Origin: Gordonia insulae
Lineage (GTDB): Bacteria > Actinomycetota > Actinomycetes > Mycobacteriales > Mycobacteriaceae
Assembly (NCBI RefSeq): GCF_003855095.1
Contig: NZ_CP033972.1
Coordinates: 868,001 to 932,000 of the forward strand
Direction: 5' to 3'
DNA length: 64,000 nucleotides
A model generated the notes under the pieces. It did not search any database and was not told the DNA's origin. It saw only the letters and a list, made by a program, of their open reading frames with translations. Below are positions 34,751 to 45,883 of this stretch, piece by piece; positions within the stretch are counted from its first letter, which is position 1, and each line of letters starts with the position of its first letter. Both the position numbers and the translations under genes were made by a program.

Positions 34751-35299
34751 CTATTGTTCGGGCGTGCCGGCGACAACGAGGCGCGGGTTGAGTCCTGGGC
34801 TTGATCGCAGGACCGTGTCAGGGCGGATTGCACCGCGGGTGTCGCCGAAGTTGATCGTGTCATTATGTCCAGCGTCCCAGCGCATACCCTGGATCGGCGT
34901 ATGGCCGAGAAGGAAAATGTATGACCCCATGGCACTCACGGTCGGTTCGGTGTGCGGCACGCCCCAGCAGATACCCTGCGTGCCCGCGAGTTCGTTGATC
35001 TCGGTGTCCGACATCCCGTCGAATTGCTGGATCATTCGGTCGTATCGACGCGTCCAGCCTGCCTTGTCTGTCAACTCGCCGAGGGTGACGGAAATGCCCT
35101 CCGTGGAGCCCGCCTCCAGCGTGACCCGCTCGATCCGGGCGCTCGATCCGAGGGGTTCCCCCGCCGTGCGTGGGTCGAACTCGGAGGTGCAGTTGTCCTC
35201 ATCATCGGCACTTGGCCATACGAGACAGCCACCGAGGGCGGACATCAGAAAGATCGCCGTCGTCACGGTGACTGCACATCGACGCACCCGTCGCGACAT
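34751..35299 (-). CDS. Putative lipoprotein of the type VII cargo cassette
   Basis: A 182-residue protein with an Arg-rich N-terminus, a hydrophobic stretch and the lipobox LGGC (Cys about 25), so it should be lipid-anchored outside the membrane. The mature part has two Cys (in DEDNC and GICWG) and no family I recognise. Its ATG lies one base after the stop of the effector-like gene, so it is almost certainly co-translated with it. That position suits an immunity or accessory protein, which is inference from order only. By eye it has more A+T than neighbouring housekeeping genes. Longer upstream starts would overlap the effector gene and hide the signal peptide. Confidence 0.75.
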   Translation of the reverse strand: MSRRVRRCAVTVTTAIFLMSALGGCLVWPSADDEDNCTSEFDPRTAGEPLGSSARIERVTLEAGSTEGISVTLGELTDKAGWTRRYDRMIQQFDGMSDTEINELAGTQGICWGVPHTEPTVSAMGSYIFLLGHTPIQGMRWDAGHNDTINFGDTRGAIRPDTVLRSSPGLNPRLVVAGTPEQ

Positions 35300-35300
35300 G

Positions 35301-36509
35301 TCAGTGGGCCGGTAGTGGAACGCCGACGGTGCCGGGCAGTCCGATGTCACCCGTCTCGACATGGTTGCTCCAGTCGATCGCACCGTCCTGGCCGATGACA
35401 ACGGTCCCGCCGTCGCGGACCTCCGCCGCGATGAGGTCGGCGAGTTCGTCGGCGCTGGCATCCGGATTCGCTTGTGCGACATGGCGTCCGATCTCGTTGT
35501 TGTAGAGGTCCATGGCCTCCCGGTTCGCCGGGTTCCCGCCGAGTCCCTCGTGTGCAGTGGTGTACTGGGCCGTCCACTCCGCTCCGAACTGCTTGGTCAA
35601 CAGGGCATTCCAGTAGGCGTGCCGAAAAGCGTCGCCGTGTCCGTCGTTGAGCGAGTTCGGCGGGAATCGGTCCTTCGCCACCTGATCGGCTTTCGACATG
35701 GCGTCGTACCAGCGATAGACGGCCTCGCCCTGGGCGATCGGACTCGCCCCCTGACGCGCCAGCAGCAGTCCGAGTGAGGCGACCTCCTCGGGAGTCATCA
35801 GTCGGGGATCGAAGTCGGGATGCACCGCCCGGATCGTCGCGAGCAGCGTGCCGTCGGGCCACAGGGTGGCCTGGCCGCTGGATTTGTGGGTCTGGTACCT
35901 GGTCAGGATCTCCTGGAGCCGGGGATCGCCGGGCATCGGCACGGCACCTTCTTTGACGCCCTGGGCCAGACTCTCGAAGGTCCCGCGGATCGTCTCCGCG
36001 CCGGCCTGGTCGATCGTCTGGATCTGCGCCAGGGCGTTGCGCAACGCCAGAGTGAAGCCCAGCTCCTCACCTTCTTTGTCGGCCAGCTTGAACGGGGTCT
36101 TCCATCCCCATTCGTCGGCCCACTCCGCATTCGATCTCAACGAGTACACCTCGCCGTTCGGCCGGTAGGCGAGTTGATACTCCGAGGCCTTGATCTCACC
36201 GACCTTCGCATTCAGGACGTCGATATGGCCCTGGATCTCGTCCAGCTTCGACGAGGCTCGTTCCGCGATGGTCTCCATCACGACCGTGGAGCGGACGAGA
36301 TCGCTCGTGTGCAGCATGGAGAGATTCCGCGCTGCGTCACCACCCTGTGACTGCCAGAAGTCGGTGGAGGAGTCGTAGTCGCGTGCCGTCGCATCGGCGG
36401 TGCGCTTCACCGCCGAGCCCTTTGCGTCGATGTGATCGATGACGCTGCGTGCCCCGGAGAAGTTCCAGGCCCGGACGGCGTCCACCGTGTATCGCGTGCC
36501 GTCGCTCAT
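35301..36509 (-). CDS. Type VII effector-like protein with C-terminal DUF6973-type domain
   Basis: A 402-residue protein. Residues about 1-120 are helical with spaced Trp residues (AWNFSG, DFWQSQGG) and look like the N-terminal half of long WXG/LXG-like secreted proteins. A middle region (about 120-280) is of unknown fold. Residues about 288-345 hold the motif series HGDAFRHAYWNALL, TTAHEGLGG and DLYNNEIGR, which I recognise as the DUF6973-type C-terminal domain seen at the end of secreted polymorphic proteins. The activity of that domain is unknown. No signal peptide is present, as expected for a type VII substrate. The ATG overlaps the EspC-like gene stop (ATGA), and the lipoprotein gene follows. 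Confidence 0.75.
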   Translation of the reverse strand: MSDGTRYTVDAVRAWNFSGARSVIDHIDAKGSAVKRTADATARDYDSSTDFWQSQGGDAARNLSMLHTSDLVRSTVVMETIAERASSKLDEIQGHIDVLNAKVGEIKASEYQLAYRPNGEVYSLRSNAEWADEWGWKTPFKLADKEGEELGFTLALRNALAQIQTIDQAGAETIRGTFESLAQGVKEGAVPMPGDPRLQEILTRYQTHKSSGQATLWPDGTLLATIRAVHPDFDPRLMTPEEVASLGLLLARQGASPIAQGEAVYRWYDAMSKADQVAKDRFPPNSLNDGHGDAFRHAYWNALLTKQFGAEWTAQYTTAHEGLGGNPANREAMDLYNNEIGRHVAQANPDASADELADLIAAEVRDGGTVVIGQDGAIDWSNHVETGDIGLPGTVGVPLPAH

Positions 36510-36793
36510 CCGCCCGGCCCGACGAGCCGGTGCGCATTGGCGGTGTCGGTGCGTTCGTAGTCGCGCGCGCCCTGGTCGGCGAGGTCTGCGAAGTGGTCGA
36601 GGCGTCCGGTGTGATAGCGCAACACCGTGTCGATGGTGCGTGCCGAGTCCTTGAGGACGCGTGCGATCTCCGACTCCTGGGCACCCGCGTCTGCTGACAC
36701 GCCGCCCGCCACCGGTGATTGCGCCCTGATCTCGTCGGCTCGCCCTCTGGTGGATCTGGCCAGCCCGTATACGCGTGGTGGATCGACGTACAT
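36506..36793 (-). CDS. EspC-like small type VII secretion substrate
   Basis: A 95-residue helical hairpin-like protein starting MYVDPPRVYGLARSTRG. Near the C-terminus it carries YERTD (Tyr79 to Asp83), the YxxxD/E motif needed for export through ESX systems. Layout and motif position resemble EspC-family proteins rather than the classic WXG100 type, since no WxG turn is seen. The ATG at 36793 has GGGGGAA 3-9 nt upstream; longer in-frame starts lack this. It overlaps the effector gene by ATGA, suggesting a co-secreted pair. No ESX core gene is in the window. Confidence 0.72.
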   Translation of the reverse strand: MYVDPPRVYGLARSTRGRADEIRAQSPVAGGVSADAGAQESEIARVLKDSARTIDTVLRYHTGRLDHFADLADQGARDYERTDTANAHRLVGPGG

Positions 36794-36868
36794 TTCCCCC
36801 GCACCCCTCGTGTCGATTCGCAGACTCTGTTGTCTTGTCGTTCTCCGGATTCTTGGACGCACGGGACG

Positions 36869-36934
36869 ACCGATCGGTTCCCGCATTGTCGGGATCTCCC
36901 TCGACCGGTCGTGAGCATAGACGGAGATCCCGAC
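36869..36934 (-). promoter_or_regulatory. Palindrome-rich control region upstream of the type VII cassette
   Basis: GTCGGGATCTCC (36888-36899) and GGAGATCCCGAC (36923-36934) form a perfect 12-bp inverted repeat with a 23-nt spacer. Inside the spacer are the palindrome CGACCGGTCG (36902-36911) and, on the minus strand, TATGCT (complement of 36914-36919), a possible -10 for the cassette. A further palindrome, ACCGATCGGT, lies at 36869-36878. The arrangement looks like an operator around a promoter; the regulator is unknown. The remainder of the 605-base gap (36935-37398) shows no gene I can support. Confidence 0.5.
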
Positions 36935-37398
36935 CCCGCCGCGCATCGACACCGGAGGACCCGCGACACGCGCGACACAGCGCCCGATCGCGGAGAAATT
37001 CCTGGTCACCACTCCTGTCACACGCGTATCAGTGCAGGCAGGAGGCGATTTGCCCGGGATATCCGGCGCGCGGCGACACGTGTGCGGCAGCGTTGTCGAT
37101 GACCTGCGGTTTTCCTTCGAACGCCGTAGTCAGAGCGCCACGCCGACCGTTGTCGGGCCGATGGTCTACCTTGCAAGGGCGCGGGACGCTACAGCACCGG
37201 ATTCCGCCGGGTTTCCCGGGGGTGGCACTCGCAAATGCCTGCTCACGTGGGTACGGTCGCTTTCGCCGCACCATTCGGCGGCGGTGGCCGGTTCGCCGAT
37301 CGCGACCGCCCCCGGTCGCGCCGGCGACCAACCGCCATCAGGAGCCGCGAGGCGACTGATGACAGTCCAATCGAAGACACGAAAGACGGAGGAACCCC

Positions 37399-37713
37399 GT
37401 GGCCCTTCCCCAGTTGACAGACGAGCAGCGCGCTGCCGCGTTGGAGAAGGCAGCTGCCGCTCGGCGGGCCCGCGCCGAGCTCAAGGAGCGCCTGAAGCGC
37501 GGCGGTACGGACCTCAAGCAGGTCCTCAAGGACGCCGAGAACGACGAGATCCTGGGCAAGATGAAGGTCTCAGCCCTGCTCGAGGCACTGCCCAAGGTCG
37601 GCAAGGTCAAGGCGCAGGAGATCATGACCGAACTGGAGATCGCTCCGACCCGCCGCCTGCGTGGCCTCGGCGATCGCCAGCGCAAGGCCCTGCTCGAGAA
37701 GTTCAGCTCCTGA
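37399..37713 (+). CDS. mihF: Integration host factor, actinobacterial type (mIHF)
   Basis: A 104-residue nucleoid-associated protein nearly identical in pattern to mycobacterial mIHF: an N-terminal helix ([20 protein letters not shown]), then a helix-two-turn-helix DNA-binding region ending in [15 protein letters not shown]. It bends DNA and is essential in mycobacteria, where it also supports phage L5 integration. It is unrelated to E. coli IHF. The GTG start is preceded by GGAGGAA at 37388-37394. gmk follows closely. Confidence 0.97.
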   Translation: MALPQLTDEQRAAALEKAAAARRARAELKERLKRGGTDLKQVLKDAENDEILGKMKVSALLEALPKVGKVKAQEIMTELEIAPTRRLRGLGDRQRKALLEKFSS

Positions 37714-37759
37714 TCGAGCAGGTGACGACGACACGCGTGACGATGACACAGGGCCGGCG

Positions 37760-38765
<1,006 letters not shown>

Positions 38766-38782
38766 GACCTCGGGGCGCGCGG

Positions 38783-40060
38783 ATGACGACATCGCGCACC
38801 AGCACGCCGGGGACACCGCGCCGCCGGGTCCTCGTCGGTGTGGGCGGCGGCATCGCCGCGTACAAGGTGTGTTCGGTGATCCGACATTTCACCGAGGCCG
38901 GACATGAGGTCCGGGTGGTGCCCACCCAGGCCGCGCTGAAGTTCATCGGAGCCGCGACCTTCGAGGCGCTGTCGGGAAATCCGGTCAGCACCGATGTGTT
39001 CGACGACGTCGACCAGGTCGCCCACGTCCGTCTCGGTCAGGGTGCCGACCTGGTGATCGTGGCGCCGGCCACCGCCGACCTGATGGCACGCGCCGCGTCG
39101 GGCAGGGCCGATGACCTCCTGACCGCCTCTCTGCTGACCGTTCGATGTCCGGTGCTGTTCGTGCCGGCGATGCACACCGAGATGTGGGAACACCCGGCCA
39201 CGCAGAGCAACGTCGCGACGCTCCGGGCACACGGCTCCACCGTGATGACCCCGGCCTCGGGCCGGCTCACCGGCACCGACAGCGGGCCCGGCCGACTGCC
39301 CGATCCGCAGGAGATCGCGATGATCGGTGAGCTCCTTCTCGAACGCCCGGAGGCGCTGCCCTATGACCTCGCCGGTGTCCGGGTCGTCATCAGCGCGGGT
39401 GGCACCCGCGAACCCCTCGATCCCGTCCGCTATCTCGGCAACCGCAGTTCGGGCAAGCAAGGCTTCGCGCTCGCCCGCGCCGCCGCGCAACGGGGGGCCA
39501 CGGTGACCGTGGTCGCCGGTTCGACCGCCGATCCCGGCGATCCCGCGGGAGTCGAGATCGTCCGTGTCGCCAACGCCCAACACCTGTCCGACGAGATGAC
39601 CAAGCGCGCAGCCGAGGCCGACGTCGTCATCATGGCCGCGGCGGTCGCGGACTTCCGGCCTGTGGCGGTGGCCGAATCCAAGATCAAGAAGGGCGAGGCG
39701 GGGCCCGCCCCCATCGAGCTGACCACCAACCCCGACATCCTGCGGGGGCTCGTCGAGAGCAGGGCCGCCGGACGCATTCCGGGCCACACGGTGATCGTCG
39801 GTTTCGCCGCCGAGACCGGCGACGAGACGGGTGGGGTCCTCGACCACGGCCGCGCGAAGCTGCGTCGCAAGGGGTGCGATCTGCTGGTGGTCAACGCGGT
39901 GGGCGACGGCAAAGCGTTCGGCACCGAGGACAACACCGGGTGGCTGCTGTCCGCGAGTGGCACGGAGACGGCCCTGCCGCTCGGATCCAAAACGCTCATG
40001 TCGAGTCGAATCCTTGACGAAGTCCGCGTCTTGGTGCCAGATGAACACGGCACCGACTGA
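38783..40060 (+). CDS. coaBC: Bifunctional phosphopantothenoylcysteine decarboxylase/synthetase
   Basis: A 425-residue two-domain enzyme in CoA synthesis. The N-terminal CoaC flavoprotein domain (about 10-190) shows GVGGGIAAYK and the PAMHTEMW motif (family PxMNxxMW). The C-terminal CoaB domain (about 195-420) shows ISAGGTREPLDPVRYLGN, SSGKQG, the dimer-interface AAVADFRP and the SKIKK loop with its catalytic Lys. Its ATG is 17 nt after rpoZ. Confidence 0.96.
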   Translation: MTTSRTSTPGTPRRRVLVGVGGGIAAYKVCSVIRHFTEAGHEVRVVPTQAALKFIGAATFEALSGNPVSTDVFDDVDQVAHVRLGQGADLVIVAPATADLMARAASGRADDLLTASLLTVRCPVLFVPAMHTEMWEHPATQSNVATLRAHGSTVMTPASGRLTGTDSGPGRLPDPQEIAMIGELLLERPEALPYDLAGVRVVISAGGTREPLDPVRYLGNRSSGKQGFALARAAAQRGATVTVVAGSTADPGDPAGVEIVRVANAQHLSDEMTKRAAEADVVIMAAAVADFRPVAVAESKIKKGEAGPAPIELTTNPDILRGLVESRAAGRIPGHTVIVGFAAETGDETGGVLDHGRAKLRRKGCDLLVVNAVGDGKAFGTEDNTGWLLSASGTETALPLGSKTLMSSRILDEVRVLVPDEHGTD

Positions 40061-40119
40061 GCGGAACCGGTACCGGGCGCCCAGCGACGGGCGGCATCCT
40101 CGTAGTCGTTGCCGGTGTG

Positions 40120-40224
40120 TACTTTGGAACGCGTTCACCGGGGAGGATCCCGGCGTGCGAGACCCCTGAGCAGTGGCGACAATTGCTCAACAGACACAAT
40201 GAATCAACGGCAGTCACGACTGCC
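40120..40224 (+). promoter_or_regulatory. metK promoter/leader region with hairpins
   Basis: TACTTT at 40120-40125 is a possible -10. Two hairpins follow: GAGCA with TGCTC around 40169-40190, and a perfect GGCAGT (40209-40214), cacg, ACTGCC (40219-40224). The metK Shine-Dalgarno GAGAGGA is at 40254-40260. I could not match this leader to a SAM riboswitch; the conserved cores of those classes were not seen. Confidence 0.35.
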
Positions 40225-40264
40225 AGCGCGCCCGCACGGGGCCCGGAGAGCCTGAGAGGACCAG

Positions 40265-41476
<1,212 letters not shown>

Positions 41477-41499
41477 GCCGCACGTCCCCGCCGCAGACC

Positions 41500-43506
41500 G
41501 TGTCGTCCCGGAGTGGTGCGCGCCTGCGTGCACCACAGCGTCCGATCGGCAAGGTGCTGCCGATGTTGGGGCTCGCACATCTCGATCGGGCGTTCGACTA
41601 CCAGATCGACGCCGACCAGGATGAGGCGGCGATCCCGGGAGTCCGTGTCCGGGTGCGCTTCTCGGGTCGCCTCGTCGACGGGTTCCTCCTCGACCGGGTG
41701 GACGAGAGCGATCATCCGGGGAAGTTGGGCTGGCTCGAACGGGTCGTCTCGCCGGAACCGGTCCTCGGTCCCGAACTGGCGGCGTTGTGCCGCGCGGTCG
41801 CCGATCGATATGCCGGCACCATGTCGGATGTCGTCCGACTCGCGATTCCGCCCCGACACGCCCGGACCGAGAAAGAGGAGATCGCCGAACGCGAGTCCCC
41901 ACGCCCGAGCGCACCCGACACCGCGGCCTGGGAGTCGGCCTACCCGGCCGCGGAATCCTTTCTCGCGTCGATGATCTCGGGGCAACCGCGCGCCGTCTGG
42001 CAGGCCACCGCGGGGGAGGACTGGCCGGCCCGTCTCGCGGAACTGGCGGCCGCCGCGGCGGCGGCGGGCCGCGGCACGATCGTGGTGGTACCCGACCAGC
42101 GCGACCTCGACCGGCTCGAGGCCGCATGCACACCGCTGCTCGGCGACCGATGCGTCACGCTGGCCGCCGGGCTCGGTCCGACGGCCAGGTACCGACGTTG
42201 GCTGTCGGTCCGACGTGGTGCCGCCGATGTGGTGCTGGGGACGCGCAGCGCCATCTTCGCCCCGGTCCACGACCTCGGCTTGGTCGTCGTCTGGGACGAC
42301 GGCGACGACAGCCTGAACGAACCGCGCGCGCCGTACCCCCACCCACGGGAGGTGGCGGTGCTGCGATCACACCAACAACGATGCGCCCTCGTCATCGGCG
42401 GGTTCGCGCGCAGCACCGAGGCGCAATCACTGGTCACCGCCGGCTGGGCACACGACCTGGTCGCGGATCGCGCCACCGTCCGGACCCGGACCGCCCGGGT
42501 GCTCGCGCTGAGCGCCGAGGATCGCCGGATCGCAGGAGATCCGCTGGCACGGTCCGCACGCATTCCGGGTGTTGCGTTCGAAGCGGCGCGAGCCGCCGTC
42601 GCCGCCGGGGCGCCGGTGCTGTTCAGCGTGCCGCGACGCGGCTACATCCCGTCGCTGGCCTGCGCACGGTGCCGGGCGCATGCGCGCTGTCGGACATGTC
42701 ACGGGCCACTCCAACTCGACGACCACGGTGCTCTCTCGTGTCGGTGGTGTGGTCGACCCGAGCGCGGATTCCGGTGCGCGGAGTGTGGCGGCACCGAGGT
42801 CCGCGCCCTGACCACCGGCGCTCGGCGAACCGCCGAGGAGCTCGGCCGGGCCTTCCCTGGGGTGCCCATCACCACCTCCGGTGGCGCGTCGGTCGTCGAC
42901 GAGATCGAGACGGGTGCCCGGATCGTCGTGGCCACCCCGGGGGCCGAACCGATCGCCGCCGACGGCTACGGCGCGGCGGTCGTCCTCGACACCTGGGCGC
43001 AACTGGACCGCGCTGATCTACGGGCGGGGGAGGAGGCCGTCCGGCGGTGGATGGCGGTCGGATCGTTGGTCCGTCCGCACGCCTCCGGTGGCGCCCTGGT
43101 CATCGTCGCGGACGCCGGACTGGGACCGGTGCAGGCGCTGATCCGTTGGGACCCAGTCGGTTTCGCCGAACAGGAGCTCGATCAGCGGGCCCAGCTGGGC
43201 TTTCCGCCTGCGGTGACGATGGCGTCGATCGACGGCGCGCCGGCCACGGTGTCGGCGTTCGTGGATGCGGTGGAACTCCCCGACGGCGGGGAGAGGCTCG
43301 GCCCGGTGCCGTTGCCGCCCGGGGTCCGGCCGCCGGCCGGGTCGGGCGACGACATCGGTGACGACGCCGAACGCGTCCTGCTCCGCGTCGACCGACGCGC
43401 AGGGCGGAGGCTGGCCGCGGCGCTGGTCGCCGCGCAGATCACGCGCAACACGCGCCACGAGACCGGGCCGATCCGTGTGCAGGTCGATCCCCCTACGATC
43501 GGATGA
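41500..43506 (+). CDS. priA: Primosomal protein N' (PriA), helicase motifs lost
   Basis: A 668-residue actinobacterial PriA. The N-terminal 3'-DNA-binding domain (LPMLGLAHLDRAFDYQI) and all eight zinc-binding Cys (from CARCRAHARC to FRCAECGG) are kept. The Walker A site of helicase PriA is gone (region near WQATAGEDW), and the DEEH box reads VVWDDGDDSLNE. Actinobacterial PriA proteins are generally regarded as lacking helicase activity and may serve as a scaffold for restart. The GTG at 41500 gives a 17-residue tail before the conserved start; no Shine-Dalgarno is obvious, so the start is uncertain. Confidence 0.9.
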   Translation: MSSRSGARLRAPQRPIGKVLPMLGLAHLDRAFDYQIDADQDEAAIPGVRVRVRFSGRLVDGFLLDRVDESDHPGKLGWLERVVSPEPVLGPELAALCRAVADRYAGTMSDVVRLAIPPRHARTEKEEIAERESPRPSAPDTAAWESAYPAAESFLASMISGQPRAVWQATAGEDWPARLAELAAAAAAAGRGTIVVVPDQRDLDRLEAACTPLLGDRCVTLAAGLGPTARYRRWLSVRRGAADVVLGTRSAIFAPVHDLGLVVVWDDGDDSLNEPRAPYPHPREVAVLRSHQQRCALVIGGFARSTEAQSLVTAGWAHDLVADRATVRTRTARVLALSAEDRRIAGDPLARSARIPGVAFEAARAAVAAGAPVLFSVPRRGYIPSLACARCRAHARCRTCHGPLQLDDHGALSCRWCGRPERGFRCAECGGTEVRALTTGARRTAEELGRAFPGVPITTSGGASVVDEIETGARIVVATPGAEPIAADGYGAAVVLDTWAQLDRADLRAGEEAVRRWMAVGSLVRPHASGGALVIVADAGLGPVQALIRWDPVGFAEQELDQRAQLGFPPAVTMASIDGAPATVSAFVDAVELPDGGERLGPVPLPPGVRPPAGSGDDIGDDAERVLLRVDRRAGRRLAAALVAAQITRNTRHETGPIRVQVDPPTIG

Positions 43507-43545
43507 GCACACGGGCTCACCAGTGTCCGTCGACGAGAGGGTCGC

Positions 43546-44490
43546 ATGAGGGTCGTATTCGCGGGAACACCCGAGGTGGCGGTGTCGTCGCTCCAATTGC
43601 TCCTCGACTCCGCCCGGCATGAGGTCGTCGGCGTCGTGTCGCGCCCCGACGCCGCGTCGGGGCGGGGGCGCTCGCTGGTGCGTTCGCCGGTCGCCGCGCT
43701 CGCCGACGAGCATCAGATCGACGTGATCACCCCGCGGCGCCTCACCGACCCGGGCGTCCTCGATCGTCTGCGATCGTGGCGCCCGGACTGCGGCGCCGTC
43801 GTCGCATACGGCGGGCTGGTCCCACCCGGGCTGCTGGATCTGCCGACGCACGGCTGGGTCAACCTGCACTTCTCGGTGCTGCCCGCCTGGCGCGGCGCGG
43901 CGCCCGTCCAGCATGCGATCGCCGGCGGCGACGAGATCACCGGGGCGACGACGTTCCGCCTCGAGGAAGGTCTCGACACCGGACCCGTCTACGGCGTGAT
44001 CACCGAGACGATCACCGCAACCGACACCAGCGGTGACCTGCTCGGACGGCTGTCGGAGTCCGGTGCGCATCTCCTGCTGTCCACGCTCGACGGCATCGAA
44101 TCGGGCGAGCTGACCCCGGTCGCCCAGTCCGGGGCCGGAGTCAGTCACGCACCCAAGGTCGACGTGGACGATGCCCGGATCCGATGGGAACTCCCCGCCC
44201 ACATCGTCGACCGCCGGATTCGGGCCCACACCCCGGCGCCCGGGGCCTGGACCACACTCGACGACGCACGGATCAAGGTCGGTCCGGTCACCCCGGTCAC
44301 CGACGCCGTCGACGAGGACGGCGTCAATCCGGCACCGGGGGAGCTGCGCGTGGCCAAACGGACAGTCGACGTCGGGACCGCGACCGGGCCGGTACGCCTG
44401 TCGTGGGTCCAGCCGCCCGGGAAGAAGGCGATGCCGGCCGCGGACTGGGCGCGTGGTGCACGACTGACCGATGGGATGGTGGTCCGGTGA
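43546..44490 (+). CDS. fmt: Methionyl-tRNA formyltransferase
   Basis: A 314-residue enzyme formylating initiator Met-tRNA. The Rossmann domain begins [12 protein letters not shown]. The folate/catalytic region is [17 protein letters not shown] (family SLLP appears as SVLP), and the catalytic GITTF-like segment is [14 protein letters not shown]. The C-terminal tRNA-binding domain follows. GAGAGGG precedes the ATG. The stop overlaps rsmB (GTGA). Confidence 0.95.
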   Translation: MRVVFAGTPEVAVSSLQLLLDSARHEVVGVVSRPDAASGRGRSLVRSPVAALADEHQIDVITPRRLTDPGVLDRLRSWRPDCGAVVAYGGLVPPGLLDLPTHGWVNLHFSVLPAWRGAAPVQHAIAGGDEITGATTFRLEEGLDTGPVYGVITETITATDTSGDLLGRLSESGAHLLLSTLDGIESGELTPVAQSGAGVSHAPKVDVDDARIRWELPAHIVDRRIRAHTPAPGAWTTLDDARIKVGPVTPVTDAVDEDGVNPAPGELRVAKRTVDVGTATGPVRLSWVQPPGKKAMPAADWARGARLTDGMVVR

Positions 44491-45848
44491 AACGCTCTCC
44501 GGAGACCCGGGACAAAGCCGTCGACCCGGCCCGGGCGGCCGCCCGCGACACCCTGCGCGCCGTTCGTGAGCGCGACGCCTACGCGAATCTCGTCCTGCCG
44601 AAGATGTTGCGGGAGAGACGGATCACCGGTCGTGACGCGGCCCTTGCGACCGAACTCACCTACGGCACCGCTCGAGCGCAGGGTCTGCTCGACGCGGTCA
44701 TCGTGGCGGCGGCCAACCGGCCCGTCGACGAGATCGACGGCGCCGTCCTCGACGTCCTGCGCCTGGGGGCCTACCAGTTGCTGCGCACCCGCATCGGCGC
44801 CCACGCCGCGGTGTCCACCTCCGTCGACCTCATCCGTTCGGAGATGGGGATGGGACCCGCCGGATTCGTGAATGCCGTGCTGCGCAAGATCTCCCAGCGC
44901 GACGAGGATCTGTGGGTCGACCAGTTGGCACCGTCGATAGCCGACGACCTGGTGGGGAACCTCGCGTTCCGCTATGCCCATCCGCGCTGGATCGCCGACG
45001 TCTTCGCCGATGCGCTCGGCGGCTCGGCGGGGCAGCTGCAGGCTGCTCTCGCCGCCGACGACGAGCGACCGCCCGTCCATCTGGTCGCGCGTCCCGGCAT
45101 GATCACCGCCGAGGAACTCGCCCTCGCCAGCGGTGGTGACGTCGGCCGGTATTCGCCGTACTGCGTCTACCTGCCGGGGGGTGACCCGGGTGATCTCGAC
45201 GCGGTCCGCGACGGCTGGGCCGGGGTGCAGGACGAGGGCAGCCAGCTCGTCGGGCGCGCCGTCACCGTCGCCGACGTCACCGACGATTCCGGACGCTGGC
45301 TGGACATGTGCGCGGGCCCGGGTGGGAAGGCGGCGCTGGTGGCCGCCATCGCCGACATCGACGGCGCCCGCCTCGACGCCGTCGAGGTGTCCGATCATCG
45401 GGCCGACCTGATCCGCAAGGTCGTGGCCGACCTGCCGGTGGATGTCCACGTGGCCGACGCCCGTGCGAGCGGTCTGGCACCGGGATACGACCGAATCCTG
45501 TTGGACGCGCCGTGCAGTGGTCTCGGATCGCTTCGGCGGCGACCCGAGGCCCGCTGGCGTCGCACACCGGCGGACGTCGCCGAGCTCGTCGTGCTGCAAC
45601 GCGAACTGCTCACCGAAGCCCTGCGTCTGCTGCGCCCGGGCGGCGTGGTGGTCTATTCGACGTGCTCACCCCACCCGGCCGAGACCACCGAGGTGATCGC
45701 GGACGTTCTCGGGCAGCACCCGGAGGTCGAGCAGATCGACGCCCGGCAGCTGGTGCCGGCCGATCACCTCGGCGACGGTCCTCATGTGCAACTGTGGCCG
45801 CACATCCACGGCACCGACGCGATGTTCCTGGCGGCGCTTCGACGCTGA
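44487..45848 (+). CDS. rsmB: 16S rRNA m5C967 methyltransferase RsmB
   Basis: A 453-residue SAM-dependent enzyme. An N-terminal NusB-like RNA-binding domain (about 12-150) is followed by the methyltransferase domain with motif [14 protein letters not shown], motif [17 protein letters not shown] and the catalytic Cys in [10 protein letters not shown]. The GTG start overlaps the fmt stop (GTGA), a common fmt-rsmB arrangement. Confidence 0.95.
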   Translation: MKRSPETRDKAVDPARAAARDTLRAVRERDAYANLVLPKMLRERRITGRDAALATELTYGTARAQGLLDAVIVAAANRPVDEIDGAVLDVLRLGAYQLLRTRIGAHAAVSTSVDLIRSEMGMGPAGFVNAVLRKISQRDEDLWVDQLAPSIADDLVGNLAFRYAHPRWIADVFADALGGSAGQLQAALAADDERPPVHLVARPGMITAEELALASGGDVGRYSPYCVYLPGGDPGDLDAVRDGWAGVQDEGSQLVGRAVTVADVTDDSGRWLDMCAGPGGKAALVAAIADIDGARLDAVEVSDHRADLIRKVVADLPVDVHVADARASGLAPGYDRILLDAPCSGLGSLRRRPEARWRRTPADVAELVVLQRELLTEALRLLRPGGVVVYSTCSPHPAETTEVIADVLGQHPEVEQIDARQLVPADHLGDGPHVQLWPHIHGTDAMFLAALRR

Positions 45849-45883
45849 TCCGAGGCGGGCGGACTCCGACCCGGGCGTGTCCC

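Noticed and set aside
36506..37021. A 171-residue version of the EspC-like protein
   Set aside because: The extra 76 residues run through the palindromic control region and lack a ribosome site, while ATG 36793 has GGGGGAA just upstream.
36794..37398. Possible small genes in the 605-base gap, including a 100-residue minus-strand frame at 37029-37331
   Set aside because: The translation is compositionally random, lacks a ribosome site and resembles nothing known; the gap is better explained as control sequence.
40061..40264. SAM riboswitch before metK
   Set aside because: Conserved cores of SAM-I, SAM-II and SAM-IV type elements were not found; only generic hairpins are present.
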